Below are positions 56,503-64,000 of a stretch of DNA of 64,000 nt, piece by piece (the stretch's first letter is position 1; each line of letters begins with the position of its first letter). The position numbers and the translations under genes are program-made. The notes below the pieces were generated by a model. That model saw nothing but the letters and a program-made list of their open reading frames with translations. It was not told where the DNA came from and did no database searches. The DNA comes from Hyalangium versicolor (GTDB lineage Bacteria > Myxococcota > Myxococcia > Myxococcales > Myxococcaceae): NCBI RefSeq assembly GCF_020103695.1, contig NZ_JAHXBF010000006.1, positions 310,001 to 374,000 of the forward strand. Direction: 5' to 3'.

Positions 56503-56907
56503 GTGAGTGACGCGGTCATCCCCCCGCGGGTCCAGCGCTTCATCGCGACGCACATCGACTCCATCGAGAAGCTGGAAGTCCTGCTCTTGATGCGGTCACG
56601 GGCCGAGCGGGAGTGGACGGCCCGAGACATCAGCCAGGAGCTTCGCATCATGGAATCCTCCGCCGCCGCGCGGTTGGAGGACCTGAGCACCCGCCGTCTG
56701 CTCGTGAAGGCCGAGGGCTCGCCTGCCCTGTATCGCTACAGCCCGGCCAGCTCCGAGGATGCCCAGGACATCGCCCAATTGCAGGACACCTACAGCACGC
56801 GCCGGGTGAGCGTCATCTCATTCATCTTCTCCAAGCCCCTGGACAAGGTGAGAGGATTCGCCGATGCGTTCCGCCTGAAGCGGGACAAGGACGACGGCCA
56901 TGGCTGA
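56503..56907 (+). CDS. Winged-helix DNA-binding-like protein
   Basis: 134 residues from GTG 56503. LEVLLLMRSRAEREWTARDI and ESSAAARLEDLSTRRLLVKA form a winged helix-turn-helix, with YRYSPAS as the wing. A helical C-terminus follows with FSKPLDKVRGFADAFRLKRD. It is likely a small transcription factor. It overlaps the next gene by eight bases and sits in a run with two small membrane proteins, a conserved-looking triplet in this signalling region. Confidence 0.82.
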   Translation: MSDAVIPPRVQRFIATHIDSIEKLEVLLLMRSRAEREWTARDISQELRIMESSAAARLEDLSTRRLLVKAEGSPALYRYSPASSEDAQDIAQLQDTYSTRRVSVISFIFSKPLDKVRGFADAFRLKRDKDDGHG

Positions 56908-57163
56908 GGCGGTCTACATCCTCTGCGCGTTGACGAGCGTGGCGTGCGCGGTGCTGCTGTTGCGAGGCTACTCGCGCTCGCGCATGCGCCTGCTGCTGTG
57001 GAGCGGGCTGTGCTTCGCGGCGCTCGCCATCAGCAACATGCTGCTCTTCGTGGACCTGGTCATCGTGCCGGGGCCGGAGATTGACTTGTCCGTCTGGCGC
57101 AGCTCCCTGGCGCTGATCGGGATCTCCACGCTGCTCTACGGCCTCATCTGGGACTCGCAATGA
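56900..57163 (+). CDS. Small membrane protein (DUF5985-like)
   Basis: 87 residues with three hydrophobic helices (VYILCALTSVACAVLLL, LLLWSGLCFAALAISNMLLF and SLALIGISTLLYGL). It fits the DUF5985 type of tiny inner-membrane proteins, function unknown. It overlaps the winged-helix gene upstream and the sister gene downstream (ATGA), so all three are coupled. Confidence 0.78.
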   Translation: MAEAVYILCALTSVACAVLLLRGYSRSRMRLLLWSGLCFAALAISNMLLFVDLVIVPGPEIDLSVWRSSLALIGISTLLYGLIWDSQ

Positions 57164-57444
57164 AGAGCGGCATGATCAACACCATGATCCATGGTGGCCT
57201 GGTGATGGCGTGCCTGGCATGTGCGCTCTTCTTCCTGCGCTTCTGGAAGCAATCGCACGACAGGCTCTTCGCCTTCTTCGCGCTGGCCTTCGGGGTGATG
57301 GCGTTCAACTGGATGTTGCTCGCGCTGCTCCAGGTGGATGACGAGCGGCGCCACTACCTCTACATCATCCGACTGGTGTCCTTCCTGATCATCCTCTACG
57401 CCATCTGGGACAAGAACCGGGCCGGGCGCGGCAGCAGTTCCTGA
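57160..57444 (+). CDS. Small membrane protein, sister of the preceding one (DUF5985-like)
   Basis: 94 residues with three hydrophobic helices (GGLVMACLACALFFLRFW, LFAFFALAFGVMAFNWMLLAL and IIRLVSFLIILYAIWD, the last quoted in part). The layout mirrors the gene just upstream: the same helix order and a similar acidic loop. The pair may form a heterodimer in the membrane. It precedes a receiver-histidine kinase. Confidence 0.78.
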   Translation: MKSGMINTMIHGGLVMACLACALFFLRFWKQSHDRLFAFFALAFGVMAFNWMLLALLQVDDERRHYLYIIRLVSFLIILYAIWDKNRAGRGSSS

Positions 57445-57616
57445 GGGCGAGTGCCTCGGAGTGGACAGTTCGTGCGCTCTGTTCCGCAGGCGGGCCCACC
57501 TGTCCGCCTGCCCCCCTACGGGGAAAGAAGACGTTCGGCACCGGATCCACTTGCCGCTTCTCGGCTCAATTCGCATGTCGTCTGGGCCGTGCGCTCCGCG
57601 AGCGGGGGTATCCGAC

Positions 57617-59821
57617 ATGTGGGAAGAACTTCCAGTCGCGAGCATCCTCCTGGTGGACGACCATCCGGCGAACCTCGTGGCGTTGGAGGCGGCGCTGGAG
57701 CCGCTGGGGCAACGGCTGGTGAGGGCCCGCTCCGGGGCGGAGGCGCTCCGGTGCATCGCGGAGGAGGACTTCGCCGCCATCCTGCTGGACGTGCAGATGC
57801 CGGAGCTGGATGGGTACCAGACGGCGCGGCTCATCAAATCGCAGGAGCGCAGCCGGCACGTGCCGGTGCTCTTCCTCACGGCCATCCACCGGGACGAGCG
57901 GCAGGTGCTGCGCGGCTACGCGCTGGGCGCGGTGGACTACCTGCTCAAGCCGCTGGATGCGGACGTGCTGCGCGCCAAGGTGGCTGTCTTCGTGGAGCTG
58001 TACCAGCGACAGGAGCAGCTGCGCCGGCGCGAGGCTCGGCTGCGGGAGCAGGAGCGCGAGCTGCTGGTGCGCCAGGGAGAGGCGAACGCGCGCATCACCC
58101 TCCAGGCCATGCCGCAGGCGGTGTGGGCCACGCGGACGGACGATGATCAGGCCTGGTGCAACCCCGCCTGGGAGCAGCTGATGCCCGGGCAGAAGAAGAG
58201 CGGGCCGAGAGAGTCCTTCCTGGAGGCCGTTCACCCGGATGAGCGTGCGGCGGTGGAGGCCGGCTGGCGCGAGGCCCTGCGCACGGGACACCCGTGGGAG
58301 GCCCAGCACCGGATGGGGACTCCGGAGGGCTGGCGCTGGTACCGCCTGCGCGTGACGCCGCTGCCCCATACGGGGACTCGGTACCCTGGCTTCATCTGCA
58401 CGGCGACGGACATCGACGACGAGCGCCGCGGCCACCAGGTCTCCCAGTTGCTGTCGCACGCCAGCGTGGTGCTGTCCTCCTCGCTGGATTTCCACGCCAC
58501 CCTGGCTCGCCTGGCGCAGTTGGTGGTTCCGCGCTTCGCGGATTGGTGCGCGGTGGATGTGCTGACCGAGGAGCAGGCCGAGGCGAGGCTCTGCCGGGTG
58601 GCGGTGGCTCACGTGGACTCCGGCAAGGCGGAGCGGGTGCTGGAGCTGCACCAGCGCTTCCCTCCGCTGCAGGGCGGGCCGTTCGGCGTGGGGCGGGTGT
58701 TGGACTCCGGGAGCCCCGAGCTGCTGGTGGACGTGCCGGACTCGCTGCTTCGGAGGATGGCGCCGGAGCCGGAGCACGCGGCGCTGCTGCGAGAGGTGGG
58801 CTGCCAGTCGTGCATCCACGTGCCCATGCGCGCCCGCGAGCGGACCTTTGGCGTGATCACCTTCGCCATCTCGGGCGCGCGCCACCGCTATGACGCGAGG
58901 GACCTGGCGCTGGCCGAGGAGCTGGGCCGCCGCGCGGCGGTGGCCATGGACAACGCGCTGCTCTACCTCGAGGCCCAGCGGGCCCAGCGGGTGGCTCAGG
59001 AGGCCAATCGGCTCAAGGACGAGTTCCTCGCCACGCTCTCGCACGAGCTGCGCACCCCGCTGACGTCCATCCTCGGGTGGACGCAGATGCTCCTCAAGCG
59101 GGACGACCTGGACGAGGCAGGCCAGCGCCGTGGGCTGATGATCATCGAGCGCAACGCGCGGGCGCAGCGCCAGCTGGTGGAGGATCTGCTGGATGTGGCG
59201 CGCATCACCAGCGGCAAGCTGGTGATGGACCTGAAGGAGGTGGCGCTGCGCGAGGTGGCGGAGGCGGCGCTGGAGAGCGTGCGGCCCACGGCGGAGATGC
59301 GCGGCGTGCAGCTTCAGGCGGAGTTGGAGGCGCTGAGCGAGAACGTCTTCGCGGACGCCACCCGGTTGCAGCAGGTGCTGTGGAACCTGCTCTCCAACGC
59401 CATCAAGTTCACCGATCGGGGTGGGTGCGTGCGGTTGAGCGCGCGCCGGCGCGAGTCCCTGGTGGAGCTGGCGGTGCGCGACACCGGCAAGGGCATCCCG
59501 CGCGAGCTGTTGCCCCACGTCTTTGAGCGTTTTCGTCAGGGGGAGATTGGCCGCGAGCATGGGGGCCTGGGGCTGGGGCTGGCCATCGTGCGGCACCTGG
59601 TGGAGCTGCACGGCGGCTCGGTGGAGGTGGTGAGCGATGGGCCGGGCTCGGGGGCCACCTTCACGGTGTGCCTGCCGCTGCGGGCCAGTCGGCAGGAGCC
59701 CTTCACCGGGCCAGAGCCCGTGGTGCGTGTCCCGGGGTTCGCGGAGGCCAAGGGGCGGCTGCTCGTCTCCGACGAGCCGGGCTCGGTGGCCGCTGCGCTG
59801 CAAGGCCCGGCTCTCCACTGA
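57617..59821 (+). CDS. Receiver-histidine kinase with PAS and GAF domains
   Basis: 734 residues from ATG 57617; the frame is open upstream but the receiver starts here (VASILLVDDHPANL). Receiver with D58 (ILLDVQMPELDG), coiled coil (125-160), PAS (about 165-280, ITLQAMPQAVWATR and WRWYRLRVTPLP), GAF (about 285-450), H-box with His476 (LSHELRTPLTSILGW) and HATPase (to about 700, GLGLGLAIVRHLVELHGG). Soluble. It has the same receiver-first order as the 54759 kinase, and the two receivers are clearly related, so they may be duplicates diverged in sensing domains. Confidence 0.93.
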   Translation: MWEELPVASILLVDDHPANLVALEAALEPLGQRLVRARSGAEALRCIAEEDFAAILLDVQMPELDGYQTARLIKSQERSRHVPVLFLTAIHRDERQVLRGYALGAVDYLLKPLDADVLRAKVAVFVELYQRQEQLRRREARLREQERELLVRQGEANARITLQAMPQAVWATRTDDDQAWCNPAWEQLMPGQKKSGPRESFLEAVHPDERAAVEAGWREALRTGHPWEAQHRMGTPEGWRWYRLRVTPLPHTGTRYPGFICTATDIDDERRGHQVSQLLSHASVVLSSSLDFHATLARLAQLVVPRFADWCAVDVLTEEQAEARLCRVAVAHVDSGKAERVLELHQRFPPLQGGPFGVGRVLDSGSPELLVDVPDSLLRRMAPEPEHAALLREVGCQSCIHVPMRARERTFGVITFAISGARHRYDARDLALAEELGRRAAVAMDNALLYLEAQRAQRVAQEANRLKDEFLATLSHELRTPLTSILGWTQMLLKRDDLDEAGQRRGLMIIERNARAQRQLVEDLLDVARITSGKLVMDLKEVALREVAEAALESVRPTAEMRGVQLQAELEALSENVFADATRLQQVLWNLLSNAIKFTDRGGCVRLSARRRESLVELAVRDTGKGIPRELLPHVFERFRQGEIGREHGGLGLGLAIVRHLVELHGGSVEVVSDGPGSGATFTVCLPLRASRQEPFTGPEPVVRVPGFAEAKGRLLVSDEPGSVAAALQGPALH

Positions 59822-60184
59822 GGTGACGGGCCCGTGACGAGTGCCGCGAGGCTGAAAGTTCTTCCTTCCGGGGGCTGGCATTCCTACCGGCTGTCACGGG
59901 GGACTCATGCCCTGCGGTAGGAGATCGATTCACGACACTGTCCAAAATCCGAATCCGATCAACCGGTTGACTGAGGTTACAGCGGACACCGGGTGTGAGC
60001 GGAAGTCGGCACGGTTGTCGCATTGGGGACGTGGGTCCGGGCGCGGGTGGGAACCCGGACAGGTTTTTCCCCGTCCCCACCTCGGAAGCCCGCTGTGCAC
60101 GCATCCCTCCCTCTCTGCCACTGCGCGAGTCCGCATCCTGAGTCGGCCGAGTGCCCGACGCTGATTCGTTCGGGCAAGGCGGCG
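59822..60184. other. Intergenic region before the PilZ-type kinase
   Basis: About 360 bases with no convincing gene. It contains a 12-base perfect palindrome TCAACCGGTTGA (59959-59970) in the most A/T-rich stretch, a plausible operator or promoter region. An in-frame extension of the downstream kinase reaches TTG 60023 but is Cys/Pro-rich and unlike coding sequence. Confidence 0.45.
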
Positions 60185-61981
60185 GTGGACACGCGCCGTG
60201 GGGCCGGCCTGTCCTGGGCGCAGGAGAGCGAGGCGGACCACTTCGTCGGGCAGAGGTTCGGCAGCTTCCAGGTGGTGCGCGAGCTGGGCCGGGGCGGTAT
60301 GGGCACGGTGTGGTTGGCCGAGCACACGCTCATCCAGAAGCGCGTGGCGGTGAAGGTGTTGCACGCGCACCTGGCGCGAGAGCAGCGGGTGGTGTCTCGC
60401 TTCCTCTCGGAGGCGCGCACGCTGACGCTGATCCAGCACGAGAACGTCGTCACGCTGTATGACTTGGACATGCGGGAGGGGCGCCCATACCTGGTGATGG
60501 AGTACCTGGAGGGGCAGAGCCTGGCCTCCTTCGCGAAGGGCCCGCTGGAGCCGGCGCTGGTGGTGGAGCTGCTCTCGCAGGTGTGCGACGCGCTGGGGGC
60601 TGCGCACGCGCATGGCATCATCCACCGGGACTTGAAGCCCGCGAATGTGTTCCTGGTGCCGGGAGCGGATGGGCGGCACCGGGTGAAGCTGCTGGATTTC
60701 GGGATCGCCAAGCTGCTGACGTACCCGACGGGGATGATGCCCACGCAGGATGGGGCCGTGCTGGGCACGCCCGAGTTCATGGCGCCCGAGCAGTGTGGCG
60801 GCCTGCCGGTGGATGTTCGCACGGACCTGTATGCGGTGGGGGTGATGGGCTACTTCCTGGCGACGGGGGTGCTGCCCTTCACGGGGAGCCACCCTGCGGA
60901 AGTGCTGATGGCGCACCTGGTGAAGGCGCCTCGGTTGCCGCACGAGGTTCGCCCGGAGGTGCCGCAGGCGCTCTCGCGAGTGCTGGCGCGGGCGATGGCC
61001 AAGCGGCCCGAGGATCGCTACGGCTCGGCGGCGGAGCTGCGCCAGGCGCTGAAGGATTCGCTGGCGGCGGGGCGGGAGACGCTGGCGCCGTTCACCGTGC
61101 GGGTGCGGGTGAGCGGTGAGTCGGTGTCCGCGGAGCTGCGCGGTGAGCGGGTGGGGCGGACGGGATTGTTCCTCCACACGCAGGCTCCGCCCCCGCCGCT
61201 GCTGCTGGACGTGGGGTTGTTGCTGCGGCTGCCGGGAGGAGAGCTGGCGTGCACGGGGCAGGTGGTGCGGCACGTGTCTCCGGAGCAGGCGCACCAGTGG
61301 CACATGACGCCGGGCTTCGCGGTGCAGTTGCGAGACACGGCACCGGGGTTCCAGGAGGCCTTCGAGCGGCTGCTGGCGGGGGAGCGGGTGGCACCGCAGA
61401 CGCCGCCGGTGAGCAACGTGCAGGAGGATGCGCGGGCGGAGGCGGTGCTGCAGCGCTTCGCGAGCCGGTTGCAAGGGGACCACTACCGGGTGCTGGGCGC
61501 GGCATGGGACGCGGACTTCGACACGGTGCGAGTGAACGCGCGGGAGGCGCGGCTGGCGCTGGAGCCGTTGCTGAAGCTGCCGTTGGCGCCGGGGCAGCGG
61601 GCGAGGGTGGATCGGGCGCTGGGGCGCGTGGCGGAGGCCTTCCACGTGCTGAGCCACCTGGAGCGGCGCGCGGAGTTTGACGCGGAGCTGCGCAACCTGG
61701 AGGGAGTGCAGCGCTGTGTGTCGGCGGGGCTGACGGTGACGGCGCTGGAGGAGTGCCGCCGGCGGTTCCTGGCGCGCAACCGGGTGCCAGAGGGGCATGT
61801 GACGCTGCACCTGGCCACGGGAGATGCGTTCGCCACGCAGGGCAAGGCAGCGGAGGCGCTGCGCTGTTACGAGGCGGCGCTGCGAGTGGATCCGCTCCAC
61901 CTCGAGGCGCTCAAGCGGTGGCGCACGGTGCGGGCCCGGCTCAAGAGTGCGCCTGCTGCTTCGGCGGCGACGGGACGCTAG
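60185..61981 (+). CDS. Ser/Thr protein kinase with PilZ-like, J-domain-like and TPR-like C-terminus
   Basis: About 598 residues from GTG 60185 (other possible starts GTG 60095, TTG 60023). The kinase domain (about 25-295) has LGRGGMGTVW, Lys57 (VAVKVL), HRD at 147-149, DFGIAK and GTPEFMAPEQ, so it is expected to be active. Residues 303-400 look like a PilZ-related beta domain (VRVRVSG, GRTGLFLHT, LLLRLPGGELACTGQVVRH). About 430-500 resembles a J domain (DHYRVLGAAWDADFDTVR, AFHVLSHLERRAEFD) but lacks the HPD motif. The end is TPR-like (AAEALRCYEAALRVDPLHLEALKRW, in part). There is no membrane helix. This is a composite cytoplasmic kinase possibly responsive to cyclic-di-GMP. Confidence 0.88.
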   Translation: MDTRRGAGLSWAQESEADHFVGQRFGSFQVVRELGRGGMGTVWLAEHTLIQKRVAVKVLHAHLAREQRVVSRFLSEARTLTLIQHENVVTLYDLDMREGRPYLVMEYLEGQSLASFAKGPLEPALVVELLSQVCDALGAAHAHGIIHRDLKPANVFLVPGADGRHRVKLLDFGIAKLLTYPTGMMPTQDGAVLGTPEFMAPEQCGGLPVDVRTDLYAVGVMGYFLATGVLPFTGSHPAEVLMAHLVKAPRLPHEVRPEVPQALSRVLARAMAKRPEDRYGSAAELRQALKDSLAAGRETLAPFTVRVRVSGESVSAELRGERVGRTGLFLHTQAPPPPLLLDVGLLLRLPGGELACTGQVVRHVSPEQAHQWHMTPGFAVQLRDTAPGFQEAFERLLAGERVAPQTPPVSNVQEDARAEAVLQRFASRLQGDHYRVLGAAWDADFDTVRVNAREARLALEPLLKLPLAPGQRARVDRALGRVAEAFHVLSHLERRAEFDAELRNLEGVQRCVSAGLTVTALEECRRRFLARNRVPEGHVTLHLATGDAFATQGKAAEALRCYEAALRVDPLHLEALKRWRTVRARLKSAPAASAATGR

Positions 61982-62042
61982 GCCTCTTTCCCAACCTTGT
62001 GAGACACAGCATCGCTGAGACCCAGTAGTCTCTAGAGCCTGC

Positions 62043-62498
62043 ACCCCTCTTTCTTTTGGGTGCGCCTCCGCTCCTTCTTTCCATCGTGCGGAGGCTCCGA
62101 GAGATACCGAAGCGCAAGACCGGCAGGAGATTGCGGCTTTCAGGGAAGCGGCAGCGCAGTACCTTGAGAACTCAAGGGAAGTACGGCAGACACGTCCAGA
62201 AGTCGTTCTGGTATCTGGTGGCGATCCTGTTGTTCCCAGGCCTGAGTGTACGGACTATGGGTGTCCAACCGTAGTGGTATGCGAAAACGCCAAGGCTGTT
62301 TGCTATGCCACCCACTGTGGCAAAGGGAGTTGCAACCTCTGCCCGTCTCCCATGCCGGAAGCATTCAAGCACCTCGTCTTCAAGCAGTGGTGCGAGTTCG
62401 AATGCGTGCGCGGACCGATCCGGATGGGGACGGTGATTGGCTTTGTCCCAAGCATTGGAAAGGGCTTCATAGGCTCATTGGGATGCCCACGAGAGTAG
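62043..62498 (+). pseudogene. Cysteine-rich protein frame without a usable start codon
   Basis: The frame is open from 62019 to the stop at 62498 and looks coding throughout (QDRQEIAAFREAAAQYLENS, then TRPEVVLVSGGDPVVPRPEC and a Cys-rich end with CYATHCGKGSCNLC and CEFEC). Yet there is no ATG, GTG or TTG until GTG 62274, which would delete half of it. LSFGC near the beginning resembles a lipobox, so the missing 5' end would have been a lipoprotein signal. A deletion or frameshift in the first 60 bases after the kinase stop is the simplest reading. If GTG 62274 is used, a 74-residue Cys-rich protein results. Confidence 0.5.
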
Positions 62499-62531
62499 GA
62501 CTCGAGTTGCTGCCAGGGAGAAGCTTGCTCC

Positions 62532-62876
62532 ATGCCTTCACCACCCGAGAATGATGCCATCCGCATTGGGAATGCGCTCAGTACTCTGGGCCATCTGGCT
62601 GCCAGCCATCCCCTAGAGGAGATTCGGCGTTCTAGCGGCGACGCGAAGCTCAGGGAGATCATCCAGGAAGCCGCTGTTCTGCTGCTGGATATGGTGGTGC
62701 ACGAGGAAATGCACAACCCGAAGGTGGTTCCTCTCGCTGTTGAGGCCAAAGCTGCGCTCTCGCAGGTACGAGACCTGGTGCAATCTGTCGATTGGGATGA
62801 CGTGGAGCGTGTACAGCGGCTCAAGGCGTATGCGTGCCAAGCCCTTGAGGCCCTGGGATTCGGGGTGTCTGAATGA
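62532..62876 (+). CDS. Small helical protein of unknown function
   Basis: 114 residues from ATG 62532. Predominantly helical and acidic (RIGNALSTLGHLAASHPLEE, REIIQEAAVLLLDMVVHEEM, VQRLKAYACQALEALGF). It has no signal peptide or membrane helix. The family is not recognised. It follows the Cys-rich frame by 33 bases and may have formed a unit with it. Confidence 0.68.
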   Translation: MPSPPENDAIRIGNALSTLGHLAASHPLEEIRRSSGDAKLREIIQEAAVLLLDMVVHEEMHNPKVVPLAVEAKAALSQVRDLVQSVDWDDVERVQRLKAYACQALEALGFGVSE

Positions 62877-62994
62877 GTCCGCCGCCGCGTTCCTGAGTTC
62901 GGTAGGGGTGGAGCCGCGGTGAAAGCGTGAAAGTTCGGCGCAGACAACTCATCGCGTTTGATAGGCTGGGGACAACCTATGAGGTCCCTTCGCC

Positions 62995-63906
62995 TTGTTC
63001 CCACTCCCACCCCGTCTCCCGCTTTTCGCGCTCGCCGCCGTACTGGTGAGCCTTGCTGGTACGGCACTGGCTGCGCCCGCTGCCCGCTCCGTCGTGCTCA
63101 CGGGTAAGGCTGGTGAGTCTCCCTTCATCGCTCTGGCGCTGGGGACTTTCACACTGCTCGTTCTGGACGCGCCCATCGTGCGCGAATCCGTCCAGGTGGA
63201 GGGCCGGGCCCGTTTCTCCCGAGTGGATCCGGCAGATCAGGGCATCACGCTTGCGCTGGCAGAGCCGCTCGGGCCCACGGAGCGGTTGGCGCTCCGCTTC
63301 TCCTATCGCGAGGGGTTCCCAACGAGCGTCGTGTTCCTGCTCACTGGGGCGCAGGGTGAGGCGGATACCGTGGTCAACGTGAGCCGCCCGAAGCAGACCC
63401 TTGAGGTGTGCCGCGAGGCGCTGTCCGCCACGCGCGAGCGCTGGGAAGCCCAGAGCAGGGAACTGGAGGACCTGCAAGCCCGACCCCCGGTGGCAAGCCC
63501 GGCCGCCATGGCGCTCGCGGGGTTCCTCGATGCGAAGGGGGTGCAGGCCACGGAACTTGAGCGAGCGTGCCTCCGGGAGGCAACAGGTGAACTTCGCCCC
63601 GTGCACTGCAACTCCTTCCGGGCTTCAACGTGGGCTGTCGTGGTCCTCGTGGTGAGAAACACTGGAGCAGCGCCGTGGACTCCTGAGTGGGCAGAGGTCT
63701 CCCGAGGTGCAGGTGGGGCGCCACGCCGTGCCCGTACAGTGCTGCCAGCTCACGTCACCATCTCCCCGGGTGGCACGGCCACCTTGGCTGTCGAGGTGGC
63801 GATGCCCCTGGGGATTCAGCAACCAGGGCGGCAGGAGTTGTACTCACTGCGGGTGTGTGACGTTGCCGGCAGCCGCTGTGTCGTCGTTTCGAACGTAACG
63901 CTGTAA
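62995..63906 (+). CDS. DUF2381 family exported protein (TIGR02268, myxobacterial)
   Basis: 303 residues from TTG 62995, with GAGG ten bases upstream. The signal peptide is hydrophobic (LPLFALAAVLVSLAGTALA). The mature sequence has the family pattern: an early beta domain (VQVEGRARFSRVDPADQGIT), LTGAQGEADTVVNVSR, a coiled-coil stretch with CREALSATRERW, and a C-terminal beta-sandwich (PGGTATLAVEVAMP). As I know this family, it is often encoded directly before a Ser/Thr kinase, as seems the case here. An ATG at 62979 in another frame reads MRSLRL, so a one-base frameshift near the start is an alternative. Confidence 0.85.
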   Translation: MFPLPPRLPLFALAAVLVSLAGTALAAPAARSVVLTGKAGESPFIALALGTFTLLVLDAPIVRESVQVEGRARFSRVDPADQGITLALAEPLGPTERLALRFSYREGFPTSVVFLLTGAQGEADTVVNVSRPKQTLEVCREALSATRERWEAQSRELEDLQARPPVASPAAMALAGFLDAKGVQATELERACLREATGELRPVHCNSFRASTWAVVVLVVRNTGAAPWTPEWAEVSRGAGGAPRRARTVLPAHVTISPGGTATLAVEVAMPLGIQQPGRQELYSLRVCDVAGSRCVVVSNVTL

Positions 63907-63925
63907 CGACAGCGAGGTGCGCAGC

Positions 63926-64000
63926 ATGGTGGCCCAAGTGGACCCAAGGGAACTCGAGCCCGGCCAGTGGGTGGACGGCTGGCTCATCGTGCGGAAGATC
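63926..64000 (+). CDS. Probable Ser/Thr protein kinase, 5' end only
   Basis: 25 codons from ATG 63926, with GAGG upstream, run off the right edge. The reading LEPGQWVDGWLIVRKI is the typical lead-in to a kinase glycine loop in myxobacterial Ser/Thr kinases paired with DUF2381 genes. The catalytic part is outside the window, so the call rests on this short match and the neighbour, 19 bases upstream. Confidence 0.65.
   Translation, partial: MVAQVDPRELEPGQWVDGWLIVRKI

Noticed and set aside
60023..60184. An N-terminal extension of the PilZ-type kinase to TTG 60023
   Set aside because: The extension is rich in Cys, Pro, His and Ser, unlike the rest of the protein, and starts from TTG without a clear ribosome site. 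It is kept only as an alternative start.

Overview
The window reads as chromosomal DNA from a high-GC myxobacterium, most likely suborder Cystobacterineae (Myxococcus/Archangium/Cystobacter relatives). The basis is the gene content: eukaryote-like Ser/Thr kinases with PEGA or PilZ-type tails, DUF2378 and DUF2381 proteins (families I know as myxobacterial paralogous families), hybrid histidine kinases, NHL-repeat lipoproteins and abundant GTG starts. No rRNA, tRNA, CRISPR array, insertion sequence or integrase was recognised.

Layout. 1-9375: a giant NHL/Ig-like lipoprotein (minus strand, running off the left edge), a PEGA-domain Ser/Thr kinase, a membrane-anchored GspE/PilB-type ATPase and a small PEGA-like membrane protein. 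9407-18101: a tightly packed five-gene accessory operon encoding an intact calcineurin-like phosphoesterase, a metal-site-dead paralogue with a large extra C-terminal region, a MoxR-type AAA+ ATPase, a vWA-like protein with a degenerate MIDAS, and a 1287-residue protein with a SLOG-like Rossmann domain and a C-terminal HEPN motif (RNEIAH). This looks like a MoxR/vWA-centred NTP-dependent conflict (immunity) system and is the most interesting part of the window. 18109-25319: metabolic and housekeeping genes (two Asp-nucleophile alpha/beta hydrolases, amidohydrolase, rhomboid protease, lipoprotein, RNase Z, DUF2293). 25320-32214: a structured intergenic region, then a TetR-adaptor-RND-TolC efflux operon. 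32245-43784: two myxobacterial proteins of unknown function, single-chain PurL, a DUF99 protein, a cold-shock protein, a HTH/Zn-ribbon regulator, a divergent membrane pyrophosphatase, an exported protein and an NlpC-like peptidase.

43931-59821 is a signalling island: a double-domain KaiC/RecA-like ATPase, a 2159-residue hybrid kinase carrying an array of near-identical 92-residue HAMP units (as in fungal group III kinases), CheR, a CheB-like protein lacking the nucleophilic serine, two more receiver-histidine kinases, a winged-helix protein and two tiny membrane proteins. Most of these genes overlap by 4 to 8 bases and are probably translationally coupled. 60185-64000: a Ser/Thr kinase with PilZ-like, J-like and TPR-like tails, a cysteine-rich reading frame with no usable start codon, a small unknown protein, a DUF2381 protein and the first codons of another gene, probably a Ser/Thr kinase.

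How the genes may work together: the efflux operon and the accessory operon are self-contained. The 46-60 kb island suggests a multi-kinase sensory pathway that uses adaptation-type (CheR/CheB) enzymes without chemoreceptors nearby. All functions are inferred from motifs read by eye; no database search was run.
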